A DNA stretch of 64,000 nt. It comes from Anthostomella pinea (lineage: Eukaryota > Ascomycota > Sordariomycetes > Xylariales > Xylariaceae). Below are positions 20,652-32,201 of this stretch, one piece after another. The notes under the pieces are model-generated. The model had not been told where the DNA came from. It did no database searches and was given only the letters and a program-made list of their open reading frames with translations. A program made the position numbers and the translations under genes. The DNA lies in assembly GCA_963556695.1 (NCBI GenBank), contig CAUWAG010000012.1:2914001-2978000 (forward strand). Reading direction: 5' to 3'. Each line of letters begins with the position of its first letter. Within the stretch, counting starts at the first letter, position 1.

Positions 20652-22700
20652 TCACCCCTCTACATGAACCAGTCCTAGCAACTCCAGAAACTTAAAGAAC
20701 CTTACCTTTGTCAAAGCTTTGGTGAGACCGTCTGCAGGCATTTCATTGGTTCCAAGGAAAGAGAGCCGTATATGGCCTTCCAAGATCTCCTGACGAATGT
20801 AGTGTTCCCTGACTCGAATATGCTTAGTTCGACGATGGAATTCAGCGTTCTGAGCCAAGTGAATAGCTCCAGCACTGTCTGAATGGATGTTAATAACATT
20901 TAGAATGAATCCAAGTTCCAGTATCAGTTCTCGCAGCCAGGCAGCCTCTTTTACGGCTTCAGAGAGTGCGTAGTACTCTGATTCCACAGTAGATTGAGCC
21001 ACAACAGTCTGCAGCTTGGATGCCCAGGAGACAGCGCCCCCAGCAAACGTGAACAGGTAGCCTGAGGTGGACTTGGCGCTGGTTTTGATGCTTCCAGCAT
21101 AGCTGGCATCACAGTAACCAATCAGCAGATCCGGAATCATCTCAAGAACCTCTTGGGGGGTCTTCCCGACATATTCGGGACCTCCAAATTTGATCCCAAG
21201 ATCTTGAGAGTGCCATAAATAACGAAATAGGCCCAGAGCGGCCTTATATTGGGCTGAACCAGGATTGTGGAGGTATCGCGAGAGAACACCCATAGAGTAT
21301 GCAATATCTGGTCTTGTATATGACGCAGGGAAATTCTCAGAACCGATCAGGGACTGGTAGGTCTGAATAGGACATGCATCGATCTCAAGGTCGTTATTTA
21401 GGGACTCCATCTGTTTCACTGCTTGAGGAGATATCGGCACGTTCATCTTGCCAGTGTTCTGATGGTTGAATGCCTCTGCAGTCCTTCTCACATACGTCTG
21501 TTGAGAGAGATATAATGTCCTCTCAGCTCGGTTTCTGACAATATAGACTCCTAGGAAGTGTTCAGCAGCTCCCATGTCCTTCATCTCAAATGTAGAACCT
21601 AGTTCCTTTTTGAAGGCAGCGATCTCGTCATGATTAGCCCCCAAAATGAGGAAATCATCGACATAGCTGATCATTATAATGCCACGGCTGATGTTGACAT
21701 AGACTGCGTTGTCAGAGACCAGAGGGTCAAATCCGAGGTCCTTCAGAACGCTGCGAATGCGCTTCTGCCACTGCCTGGGGCTCTGCTTGAGCCCATATAG
21801 CGGTTTCGCAAGCTTCATAATCATGCCAGGTCTCCAGTTGATAGTATTCTTATCTGGATACATCTCAAAGAAGTCAGAGAGACCATCAGATGTCTCCATA
21901 AAGATCTCTTTATCCAGTTCTCCCATCAGGAAGGCAGATACAGCATCCATCTGGTCAATTTCTCAGTCCAGAACGGCAGCAATGGCTAGAAGGAGCCTCC
22001 AGGTGGTAGTACGAGCGCCTGAGGCCTGGGTTTCGAAATAGTCGAGGCCATGGCGTTACATGAAGTCTCGTACAACCACCCTAGCCTTGTACCGAGAGGT
22101 GTTGCCGTCAGAGTCCCTCTTCCGCCTATAGACATTGCGGCTAGAGAGAGTTTTACGCCCAGCAGGCAGATCAGACCTCCACAAAGGAATGAAGGTATTA
22201 TTGCGCAGCAACGCCCGTATCTCTGTATGAGTGCCATCCAGCCATTGAGGTGCCTCGGCAGACTCCATGGCTTCTTTGTAGCTAAAAGGCTCGTCATTAC
22301 GGGGAAGTGCCTGATCAGGGTCAGAAGACGGCCAATTGGCATAAGATGCCTCGATCGTAACATGTGGAGATATGCTAGGGGTGGAAGACTCGGCCACGTA
22401 GTGGTTGTGAGTCCTCCGAGTGCGCCCTCCGGAGAGTACATTCTCTGGGTTGAGCCCTGATTGGATTCTTGACCTCGGAGCAGCCGTTGGGGCTACTTCT
22501 TGACGAGGTGGTTCAGATGATAGAAGAATCGAGTCAGCTAGAGCAGTACTAGGCTCAGGGTTGCTATATCCAGAGTCAGAATGATGACTATCATCATTAT
22601 CAGAAGCGTCAGGGGACCCAAGAGGGGTCCCTAACGTGACAACTGGTTGGGGTGAATCATCTCTACCATCCCTTCCGTTATCTGACTCGATATATATATG
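20652..22700 (-). pseudogene. Copia pol, 3' part: reverse transcriptase and RNase H
   Basis: The longest open piece (20652-21950) has RT motifs MDAVSAFLMG, YGLKQSPRQW and the catalytic YVDD. RNase H follows with YCDASYAG, STSGY and VESEYYALSEA, and the end of the frame is normal for Copia. Upstream, between 21951 and 22700, the protein is recognisable (FSYKEAMESAEAPQW, KARVVVRDFM) but broken by a TAG at 22701, a TAA near 22056 and a frameshift near 22000. The element cannot make a full polyprotein in this copy. Confidence 0.85.
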
Positions 22701-25337
22701 CTAAGGATCGTGAGCGCCGTCTGGTGAAGACGGCGCTGGCAGATCTTTAGCATTGGGTCTGGTTGTCTCATAGTCATCGAGTGTACCACGGAAGTTTGGA
22801 AAGATGTGGATCAAATCCCTTGAAAGTACATACCCATCCAAAATCTCAAGATGGGCAGTAACCACAACCTTTCTCAGGTGTGTAAGATACACCTGGTACT
22901 GGTTGGAACCAAGGGAACGAAGAATACGACCTCTCCTTGCGTGTGGAGTGGTCTTGTCTCCCTTAGGGCGGCGCTGCTGCGGCAAATGGACCACAGCGGC
23001 CTGCCCAATTGACAGTAAATTCGTCAAATCAGGCTTGTTATCCTTTCCAGGGTTCAGATCGTCAAAGAAAACTTTAAAGGGAGTCTTCTTAACTCCCTGG
23101 AGGAAAGATGTATAGCTCACATTGAGCCTATCACATACGGCAGGTCCAACAACCGGCCAAAGGGCTTCAGGTAGCCCGGAATCCTTCATAATACTGCGAA
23201 TGAGAGCGTGTATAACGCCAAAGGATCTCTCAGCCACTCCGTTCTGCTCGGGAGTGTATGGAGCGCTGACTTCGAACAGGATACCACGTTCAGCTCCCCA
23301 TTGCTTGAATCTCGCGTATTCAGAACCACTATCCATTCGGAATCGCTTTGGATAACGCCCGTACTGGGTGTGAGCGTATTCACAGTAGCGAATGGCTTGG
23401 TCGGAAGCTTCCCCTTTCTTCTCGTGAGGGCAGTACTCCCTCAAACGAGACTTGCCATCCACAAATACGGTGGCATAGAGAGAACCATCATAGCCTTGGA
23501 CAGAGTGCTTGGCTGTATCCATATGGACCAGGTCTAAAGCATGATCTGGATGTTCCTGCTCAACTCGAGAGACTAGGCGACGTAGATTGGACTCCAGACA
23601 TTCCAGACAGGTGAATTCTTTTGCCAGCTCTTGTACATTCGGCGGCAATTCAATCCCTTTGGTGATACTGGCTGTCTTGATCAGGTCACCAATAGATCGG
23701 TGGCCAAGTCTTGTATGCCAGCAGTGGAATAGTCTCAGCGCCACAGATTTGGCTTGAGAGGTTAGTTCCTGGGAAGAATCCTCGGATACCATATTGGTGA
23801 ACACGTCCGGGGCTTGATTGATCCCGTATACGTCCTTCTGGACACTAAGGATCTCTGTCTGAACGTACATTCCCTGGTGGAATGATGCCACCCATGTCCC
23901 ATGGGGGTCAAACAGATCGCGGATCATCAAATACCATCCTTGGCGATACATCTGGTCTCCCGAGAGAATATTGATTAGAAAGGAAGGCACAAATAGTACT
24001 CCAGAGATTGTCCGAGTGACGGTATCACCGTTGGAGGTAATGAATGGTATCTCCACGTCGCCAACACCTTGAGGAGTAACAGGGCCTCCTCCAGTGTTAA
24101 AGGGGACCAGGTCAGGGTCCATTCGAAGGCGAGTAAACCACTTCTTGCTATTACAAATAGGAACGGTAGAGCCTGTGTCAAACAGCCATGAGTCTGTGCT
24201 TGTCGTGGCATGAACGATGTCGATCAGATTGGTACTCGCTCCCTGGTTGGCGCTATGTGGTCCTTGAGTGAGGACAGATTGACTGGAGATGGCTTTATCG
24301 GCATAATTGCACCATTGAGCGGCGTCAGAAGCGCCAGTGCGTCCACTCTGGTGAGTGGGAGCGCTGCTTGAAGGCCTTCCATCTTTCCTAGCCTTCTCAG
24401 AGGCCTGGATGATCTGGCTGAGGATGCGTTTGTTGCATCTAAGGTGGCCCTTCTTCTTGTCAAGCTCTCCGCACTCATAGCACCAGATAGGATCCGTGGT
24501 ATTGCTGTTGGAAGAGCCCTGGTTGACTCTAGGGGTTCTGGGGCCATCAAGAGATGGGCAATTACTGCCTTTCCCCTTGTTCTTCCATTTGCTCTTGCCT
24601 TTACTAGGCGTAACAGGCTTGCCAAAGTTGGTGGCAAAGGTCTCATCTTGAGCCTTGCGAATCTGTATCTCCTCCTGGAGCCGGTACAAGAGATTCTCGG
24701 TCGTAGGGAAGATTCCACGGTTATAATCTTTTAAGATTTCGCGGTAAAGGGTTGGAAAAGCCGTCCGAATAGCAGCCAGGAAATTGGCAATGCGAATATT
24801 CGGAGGATATGTGATATTTTGCCGCAGGACCTTGTCCATTAGTCTGCGGTAGTTGCCCACGAACTTGTCTCCATGGTCAGGGAATCGAATGGCAGCCAGT
24901 TCATCTACAACGGATAAAACTGCGTCAATTCTCGTGCCTGAATATGCCTGTCGCAAGGCTATCCAGATCTGACCAGGGTCAAATAAACCCGTGATACGAG
25001 AATCAGGGTCAGACTTGATGTTCTGGGTGATAGCGAGGTATAATTTTGACCTCTTGATGCTCAGACTAGCATCCAATTCAGGGGGCTTGGAAGAGGCTCC
25101 CGCGGAAGGTGTGGCTGGGGCGTCGACAGCTCCAGTTGTGGCCTTATATGGTTCCTTCTCGTCCGTCTTGACGACTTTAAGGATAAGAGACCAGAGCCCG
25201 AGAGTAGTGAGCAAATGCTCCATCATTTGGGCCCAGACCTCCCAGTTCTCCTCGCCGACGAGCTTCTGATGGTCTTGGAGGCGAGGGATAAAGGTGGATG
25301 TAAAGGCGAGGGCCGTCTCTGGGGTGGATTCAGACAT
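22701..25337 (-). CDS. Copia gag-protease-integrase ORF
   Basis: 878 residues. The gag-like N-terminus (about 1-270) is followed by an incomplete zinc-knuckle-like motif CYECGELDKKKGHLRC. The protease motif WLFDTGST lies around 380-390. The GAG-pre-integrase zinc region follows (HTRLGH and CLECLE), then the integrase core with catalytic D-D-E (VHMDTAKH, FRMDSGSEYA, EQNGVAERSF) around 600-760. It encodes capsid, maturation and integration functions. It stops with a TAG at 22701, where Copia elements normally read on into RT, so this is a truncated Gag-Pol. Confidence 0.87.
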   Translation of the reverse strand: MSESTPETALAFTSTFIPRLQDHQKLVGEENWEVWAQMMEHLLTTLGLWSLILKVVKTDEKEPYKATTGAVDAPATPSAGASSKPPELDASLSIKRSKLYLAITQNIKSDPDSRITGLFDPGQIWIALRQAYSGTRIDAVLSVVDELAAIRFPDHGDKFVGNYRRLMDKVLRQNITYPPNIRIANFLAAIRTAFPTLYREILKDYNRGIFPTTENLLYRLQEEIQIRKAQDETFATNFGKPVTPSKGKSKWKNKGKGSNCPSLDGPRTPRVNQGSSNSNTTDPIWCYECGELDKKKGHLRCNKRILSQIIQASEKARKDGRPSSSAPTHQSGRTGASDAAQWCNYADKAISSQSVLTQGPHSANQGASTNLIDIVHATTSTDSWLFDTGSTVPICNSKKWFTRLRMDPDLVPFNTGGGPVTPQGVGDVEIPFITSNGDTVTRTISGVLFVPSFLINILSGDQMYRQGWYLMIRDLFDPHGTWVASFHQGMYVQTEILSVQKDVYGINQAPDVFTNMVSEDSSQELTSQAKSVALRLFHCWHTRLGHRSIGDLIKTASITKGIELPPNVQELAKEFTCLECLESNLRRLVSRVEQEHPDHALDLVHMDTAKHSVQGYDGSLYATVFVDGKSRLREYCPHEKKGEASDQAIRYCEYAHTQYGRYPKRFRMDSGSEYARFKQWGAERGILFEVSAPYTPEQNGVAERSFGVIHALIRSIMKDSGLPEALWPVVGPAVCDRLNVSYTSFLQGVKKTPFKVFFDDLNPGKDNKPDLTNLLSIGQAAVVHLPQQRRPKGDKTTPHARRGRILRSLGSNQYQVYLTHLRKVVVTAHLEILDGYVLSRDLIHIFPNFRGTLDDYETTRPNAKDLPAPSSPDGAHDP

Positions 25338-25584
25338 AATGTAAGAAGGATAATACGTCGTAAGGCTAGCCTACAAATAAGGCAAAATATAAGCCAAAGA
25401 GCGACCTCTTTCTGTATAAAAAGAACAGTTACGACGGAGAAACACTTGAAGGCTTGCGGCAACAAGGGTAGCTAGTCCTAGAGGCGCGCAAGCAGAAAAA
25501 GGGTGATCAGAATGAATCAGACCAGTAGAAAAAGCTTAAAAGGTAAGGGCTGCTGGAGGTCGTGATCGATCAGATATACTACCA

Positions 25585-25782
25585 TGTTAGATTTCAAAGT
25601 GTTCTATTAAGGAGAGGAATTCCAGCTACTCTAGAGCGGCCAGAATGGCCCTATATATATCCAAGATACTAAAGGAAAGGATACGTGGCCTTATATTGGC
25701 CACGTATGTGACAGAGTCACAAATGGGGATGGTGATCCTGAAGGATGACTATGGATGGGCTAACGTAGCCCAGAATCCAACA
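25585..25782 (-). repeat. Copia 5' LTR (right copy)
   Basis: 198 bp with TG...CA ends. It holds the promoter for the element on the minus strand and is followed by AGAAA. Confidence 0.92.
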
Positions 25783-28700
25783 AGAAAGAGCCAGATCCAA
25801 GGCCTTCAACGAAGCAGGCAGAAACCAAGCTGGGTCAACACCCAGCAATAATACCAAAGACATCACAATGCAATTCGACACAACAGATACAACTCATCCC
25901 AGAGATGCCGATACCATTGTTGTCAGTCAATGTTAGGTATATCAAACGAAACACATTAACACAGGCATCTAGTCATCCATTCTGTGAATACAGCAGGAGG
26001 ACAAAAGAGTGCAGGCCCTACAAAGTTAGCCATCAACCTGGCTGACTACAAAGGAGAACAAGCAGACATCATTCTGATGCAAGAGCCCTGGGTTGGCATA
26101 CCACCAGGCAGGAGAATGGGAGTAAAGACACACCCTAATTACAATATATACTCCCCAGTGGATTCCTGGGACAGCGACAGTACACGGCCCAGATCTCTCA
26201 TCTATGTGAAAAAACACCTTTAAGCGGATCAATTTCGGCCCTATACTACACGAGACATCACCTAGGTCAAGGTACATGGTATCACATTTGCCAGTGTCTA
26301 CCGGCCATGTGACAACCCACAGGAAGTGGATGACATTCTGGAAGTATGGACTCCACCTTTTGGCTGTGTTATAGCTGGAGATTTTAATGCTGGCGACATA
26401 TCCTGGGACTCGAGCAATCCAGGATATCACGGTAGCGTCATACTGGCACAGACTATGGCAGACCACGGACTGGATCTGATTTCTGAACCAGATGTCCCAA
26501 CACATGACGATAGAAATGTACTGGATCTGGTGTTCTCAGATGTCCCTATGGCTGAAGCCTCAGTCAATGATGTACTTCAGTGCACCTCAGATCATGAGAT
26601 ATTACGAATAGTTATTCTAATTCAGGGAGATCGGGACCGAATTCCTAAGGCCAATCATTGGATAGTACCGGACGATAAACTACAAGAGCTGGCAGACAAT
26701 GTCCAAACCAGGATTCATGAACTCCCCCGGCTGGGTGTATCCCCTGGCCAGGTGGACACCTTTACACAAAGCCTGATCAATATGATTCAAGGCTGTATCA
26801 GGACAGTGGGCAAGAAGCCCTGTCAATCTAGGCCCACTGCTTGGTGGAATGATGACTACAAAGCAGCTATTCAGACATACAGGGCCCTTTCTAAACAGAC
26901 CACAAGCCAAAAAGGGCGAAATTCAGCCCGACAGGAATTTCGCTGTGTGGTCCAAAAAGCTAAGAGAGAGTACTGGCAGACTCTAATTGATTCAGCGACT
27001 GAACCAAAAGACCTGTACAGAATTGTTTCCTGGCACAAGCTGTCAGCAGGATTGCGTTCCCCCCCAATCATCATAGGGGACCAAATCTTTGAGTCACAAG
27101 AGAGCAAGGCAAATGCACTACGCTTAACCACGCTTGAACGAAGTACCCCAGACAACGATATCATCGACCCCTGGTCTGCTCAGATCACACAAGCCAAGCC
27201 ACACATCCCCCTTGAATACCATGTCGGACTAGAAGAGGCTGAAGGGTGCACTATAAGGACCAAGAGCAACTCCCCAGGAGTAGACACCCTCACAGTATGG
27301 ATTCTGAAAGCTTGCTGGCCAGTCATTGGGGAGCATATCAGAGCCCTTTTCCAGACCTGTCTACAGATTGGACACCACCCTAAACCATTCAAAATAGCTG
27401 AGGTGGTGATGATCCCAAAGCCAGGCAAGAAAGACTATTCTAACTACAGGACCTACAGACCAATATCGCTATTATCATGTCTTGGCAAAGGCCTAGAACG
27501 ACTCATTACAAAAAGAATTGCCTGGTTTGTCATCAAACTCGGAATTCTAGCTCCACAACATTTTGGAGCTCTGCCAAAGCGCTCTGCCGCCGACTTGGTA
27601 GCTGCACTCATACACGATATTGAGCAGGCCCTTGATCAAGGCCTTGTTGCAACGGTAGTCACAGCAGATGTGACAGGGGCCTTTGACGCTGCCCTAATGG
27701 GACGGCTGGTGGTTCGCATGAGAGAACAGGGCTGGCCAGGCTTTCTCATAAGATGGGTCCAGTCATTCATGTCTGAACGGTCCGCAAGAGTTCGGTTTGA
27801 AGGTACTGTGACCGACATAAAAGCTCTCACTTGTGGGCTCCCACAAGGCTCACCAGTCTCTCCAATCCTCTACATGCTGTATACAGAGCCAATCTGTGCC
27901 CGACTTGGCATGAAAAGAAGACGCTTTGGATATGCAGATGACCTAGCAACACTCTGCATTGGAAAGAACCTTAAAGAAACAGCTACAGAGGCTTCTAAAA
28001 ACCTTCATTTACTCAATCAATGGGGATATAACAATGCTATTGAATTTGATCCCGACAAAACCGAGATCATGCACTTCTCACGGAAAAAGAACTCAGACAA
28101 TCCCCCAATTTGCCACGGAACAATGAACAAAATAGCAAAGGATTCCATGCGATGGCTAGGTGTCTTTCTGGATAGGAAACTAAACTTTAAAAACCATGTT
28201 TCTCACTGGGCCAAGAAAGTTAGTAGGATAGCAAATCACCTTCGAGGACTATGCAACACAGTCAAAGGACTTCCAGTAAAGTCAACCAAGAGGGCTGTGA
28301 AAGCTTGTGTTATTCCTATTCTTACACATGGCCTGGAGGCCTGGTACCCAGGAATCGAGAAAGTTGGGAGCTCAGGTAAGACATCAGCATGTCGCATTAA
28401 GGGGCTTCTTGGAACAATAGATGCCGTACTACGAACGGCGATCAGGGCTATCTTGCCAATCTGGAAAACACACCCTGGACATATCCTACACTTTGAATCA
28501 CAGATTCCCCCAGCAGGAGTTCTTGCAGAGTAAATAAGACGACGTCACGGCCTCCGACTAGGACGATTAGACCAGAGACACCCTCTTGTTGGCAGGCTCC
28601 AAATACAAGCTCGCAAGGATCCAACAAGGCTACAAAGGAGCTTCTAGCTAGTCCCTGACTTCCAGAGACCAATACTCACCAAGCCATTATGGAAGAAGCC

Positions 28701-29628
28701 CCCAGTCTGTAAAAACAAAAACAAAAAAACAGAGCTCTTCAAGCAATGGCTATAAGAAAGAAATACGAATACTGACCTTGTCATCTATTCAGATGGATCA
28801 CAATTGGATGACCAAGGCACAATCCGCACTGGATGGGGTTATACCATCAGGAAAGGTGGCACTACACAAGAAGTATACCGGGGAAGGGGCAGACTTCTAC
28901 AAGCAGAAGTAGTGGATGCTGAAGTCCATGGTATTCTTCAAGGTCTTGCAGCAGCCAGGGCAATTGGACACAGAAAACAGCTATATGTCTGCCTGGACAA
29001 CACATCAGTGGTGGATGGGCTCAATAGGACTCCACCCGAGACATCACAGAAAATTTTTCTGCGATTCCAAGAACTCGCCACAGCACACACTCCTGGAGTG
29101 ACCGTCAAGTGGATTCCTGGACACAGAGATATTGATGGTAACGAAGCTGCCAATATATTAACAAAAGAGGGTGCTATGCTAGAAATAGACACGACAAATC
29201 TCCCTACAATCTCTTGGGTCAAGAGAGATCTCAAGAGAAAGGGCAAGAAAGAATTCAACCAATGATAGAAAGACCAATCAGAATCTAGGTATCAAGAAGT
29301 ATACTCACATACAGTAACTGAAAGAGGCCTCATATCCTTTAAGAGGAGCACTCTACACAGACTTCTAGCGGCCAGATCTGGACATGGCGACTTTGCCAGA
29401 TACCACGAACGCTTTGGGCATACAGACTCGAACAACCACTGCAGCTGTAGTGAAAAGAAAACACCACAACATATTTTCTTTTGTAAGAGGCTAGGAAAAA
29501 ATTGGTTATTGCCTAGGTACTCGCCTAGAACAGCCTGTTTACAATACTTAGGGGAGAGGAACACAGAATGGGCAAAATTCGTGGAGAAGAGCAAGTTCTT
29601 TTCAACAATCTGTCTCCGATAGATAGCT
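25783..29628 (+). pseudogene. LINE-C end of ORF1 and decayed ORF2
   Basis: The ORF2 ATG is kept near 25930, again overlapping the ORF1 stop. Stops occur at about 26221 (TAA), 26264 (TAG), 28531 (TAA), 28645 (TAG), 28754 (TAA) and 29264 (TGA/TAG). The longest remaining frame (26326-28533) still shows GDFNAG, GLPQGSPVSP and YADD; the next (28804-29265) shows most of RNase H but has lost the final Asp of GNEAAD (GNEAAN). Non-functional. Confidence 0.85.
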
Positions 29629-29819
29629 GTTCTTGAAGGACCAGATGGATAACCCTAAGGTCATACCGCCGCAACAACGGGGATGGGCCCGTGAGCGGGA
29701 CTGACTGTACTTATTTTCTTGAGACCTCCACAACCTTGCGATGCAGAGGCTCTGGGAGGCGTGGTCTGCACTACTGAGGAGCTACCCCCCACGTTAAATA
29801 CAAAACAAACAAACAAACA

Positions 29820-31427
29820 TACTGATAGCATCAGGGCTATGTCCTGCCCTGATTTAGGGACTTCTGGTGCTTCGGGGGTGATCTCTGGGTTCATTATAGC
29901 AGTTGCTGTTGCTTGGATCTCTGCAGCCTTCAACATATGCTCGTTTGCTAGTGTTTTTCACCAGTTTACAGGCCAAAGTCCAGCAGCACGCCATCCCAAC
30001 GCACGATAGCCAGCGTAGCTTCTTCGCAAGCTTTCGCCAGACAACTGAGGAACTTAATCTTGCCAATAGGGGCGGAATCAGTGAGCTGGCCAAGCTGGTC
30101 GATCAGGCGGCGGTAGGCGGCTTTAATAACCAAGAATACGGTCAAATCTACCGGCTGAAAGATGTGAGACTACCTCTATTAGCAAAATAACTACTAATTG
30201 AGCATGTAGCTTACCATATGGGCAGGAAAAAAGCACATATAAATGTTGTTTATATAGCACAGATACATAAATCCATCTGAGCAGTGGCTGCCATGGCCAT
30301 TGAGCACTAATAGGCGAAAATCATCTAAATCTTCGGGAGCAGTATCAGATAGATATATCTATGGCTTGATTAGCACGTAGTTAATGACAACTACTCGTAA
30401 TTAACTCGCCTTTTTTGAGCCATTGTAGCGCAATCTCGTTTGAGGACCAGCCGTTAATGGAGTACGTTACTATCCAGTCTGCCATTGGCGGATGCTCCTT
30501 AATGAGCTGCTCCTTGAACCACTGCGTCTGTATCGACTTCGCCTTAGAGATAACGAGCGGCGGAGCTTCTTCCCAGTGGCGGTGATCGATTCTATCACTG
30601 TAGTCCACGTTCGGTCGTCGTTGGACTTGACGTTGGCCCCTTTTGAGCCAGAACTGCCTATTACAAGGTCATCAGACCTATGATTTCCCGGTTAGCCGTC
30701 TGAAAACCACTTGGATTAGACATTTCACGTACTGCCAGCTGTGACGTTCTAATACGGTACAGGTATGTCCGAATGAGACAGAGCCCTGGAGCCCGTGGAA
30801 CGTCAGGTATATCTACCACCATAGAATATTCAGTTGCCATCCTGAATATTCCACATCCTTTTGTGGGGAGCTTAGCCAATTGGTGTGGTGGTCAATTGCT
30901 ATTCTGTGACACCAGCCCTGCATAATGCCGTACTTATCGACATTTGCCCGGTTCTCGGTTTTAATAAAGGCAAATTTCTTATAGAGGTCGTGGAAGCCAT
31001 TGACGTTCTTGGGCGAGGCAGCGTTAATACGCTTATGGTCAAGCTTTTGACCTATTTTAGTCTTGATTTCATGGTGTATGCGGACAAAGTTTTGTATGTA
31101 ATGGCTCCTTAAGTGATCTGATTCTCCCTAAGATTTGAGGATCTGGCGGATGATGAACTTTATATTGCCGTGAGTTGGAGCGTGGCCAGCCTTCTCTTGG
31201 TGCAAAATCCATGAAACCACCTTAGTTTCTTGCGAAGGGCGTAACTTCTGGGTATGAGCAGCGCCTTCACAGCGACTCTGCGTTGGGTGCATTGTGGTGC
31301 CGTCTACCTTGCGAGAGAGGGTTGATTTCGGTACTTCGTAACAGAGGCAAGCCTTACAAAGGGACATGCCATCGTTCACAGCTATAATTGCCTCTACGAG
31401 GTCTTCTTTGGTGTACGAAAGAGGCAT
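29820..31427 (-). pseudogene. Decayed pogo/Fot1-type (DDE_1) transposase
   Basis: On the minus strand the start YTKEDLVEAIIAVNDGMSL plus VPKSTLSRKVDG is a Psq/CENP-B-type helix-turn-helix. Further on, IDHRHWEEAPPLVI, WIVTYSINGWSSNEIALQWL and LLVLNGHGSHCS match the DDE_1 core, the last with the catalytic Asp changed to Asn. FQPVDLTVFLVIKAAYRRL and a C-terminal helical tail follow. Several frameshifts and stops separate these pieces. The LINE-C tail interrupts the C-terminal tail. Terminal repeats were not identified. Confidence 0.75.
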
Positions 31428-32201
31428 TTCGACGTATCGAGGCCGCTATTACTTATAGAAAAAAAGAAAAAAAGAACAGCAAGACTTCTGCTAGATGGGA
31501 GGTAATAGGGGGTACGGGAGCCGGGACCCCTCAAATTAGGCCCGGAAGTGCTAATTTCCGACCCACACCACGGGCCATCCCGCAGCGGCAGACCTGGTAA
31601 AATCCATACTGGAAGAAACACCAAGAAAAGACGATTTGAATGTATTATTTACAGTATTTACAGCTTCATTCCTGACAGAGATGTGGGTGGGTGCAAGTGT
31701 GGCCTTTTGGTGTGGAAGCTGTCCCACTGGGGGGGGGGGGGGGTCCCACTTGGGGCCTCCGCCGTTAGACTGCCGAACCTTGGAGACCCCTCCCCAACTC
31801 TCCCGGTCTGCTAATAAGTACTTATGCAAGCCACTAACGTCAACCCATCATACCTTAGGTGCCTGCATACCACCAGGTACTGAATATCAATATCCCGTAC
31901 TCGCACAGTCTTGGTTTGATCAGACCTAGCTCGCTACTTGCTAAGAAGGGACCTTATACATTGCGCAAAACGTGGAATAACTTCTCGTCGCCACTGCTGC
32001 CACCCAGGCTTCCAAAAAAGATCTCAGCTAGATCTACTTTTACGCGTTGAGGCTGGTAGCTCCGTTGGAACATGGTCGAAGACTGCGACAAGATGTAGCT
32101 ACGTAGGGAGGGCTCGAGTGCATCCGATTCTCGTTAGTAAAAAGACGCGCCAAATTAGTCTCTTTACGTACCGTTCAACCTCCCGGCAGCACCGACACGC
32201 A
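31428..32201. other. Spacer between transposase and recombinase-like relics
   Basis: No gene. It holds a 15-base G run at 31729-31743 and a GC-rich patch at 31500-31610 that may be one end of the pogo element. Confidence 0.3.
31729..31743 (+). repeat. Poly-G tract, 15 G
   Basis: Uninterrupted run of 15 G followed by TCCCACTTGGGG. A second 16-G run lies at 44472. Confidence 0.9.

Larger units (their letters stand above)
20416..25782 (-). mobile_element. Copia-type LTR retrotransposon inserted in LINE-C
   Basis: 5367 bp, read on the minus strand. It has two 198-bp LTRs with TGTTAG...CCAACA ends, a 5-bp target duplication and pol order protease-integrase-RT-RNase H, which defines Ty1/Copia. 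Directly inside the 5' LTR (right side) is TGGTAGTATATC, a primer-binding site that may pair with an initiator-Met-type tRNA half molecule. Inside the 3' LTR (left side) is the purine tract GAGAGGGCG. The LTRs differ at only about two bases, so insertion was recent, yet pol has stops and a frameshift. Confidence 0.93.
18849..29819 (+). mobile_element. LINE-C: decayed LINE copy split by a Copia insertion
   Basis: Same family as LINE-A and LINE-B. The left part is 18849-20415 and the right part 25783-29819, ending in AAAC repeats; they join perfectly when the Copia element and one AGAAA are removed. Both ORFs carry stops. Many differences from LINE-B are C-to-T or G-to-A (for example CGAGAT to TGAGAT at 19497, CAAGCGG to TAAGCGG at 26221, TGGTGG to TGATAG near 29265), the pattern left by RIP or by CpG/CpA deamination. 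It is therefore older than LINE-B. Its 3' end lies inside a pogo-type transposase relic. Confidence 0.9.
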
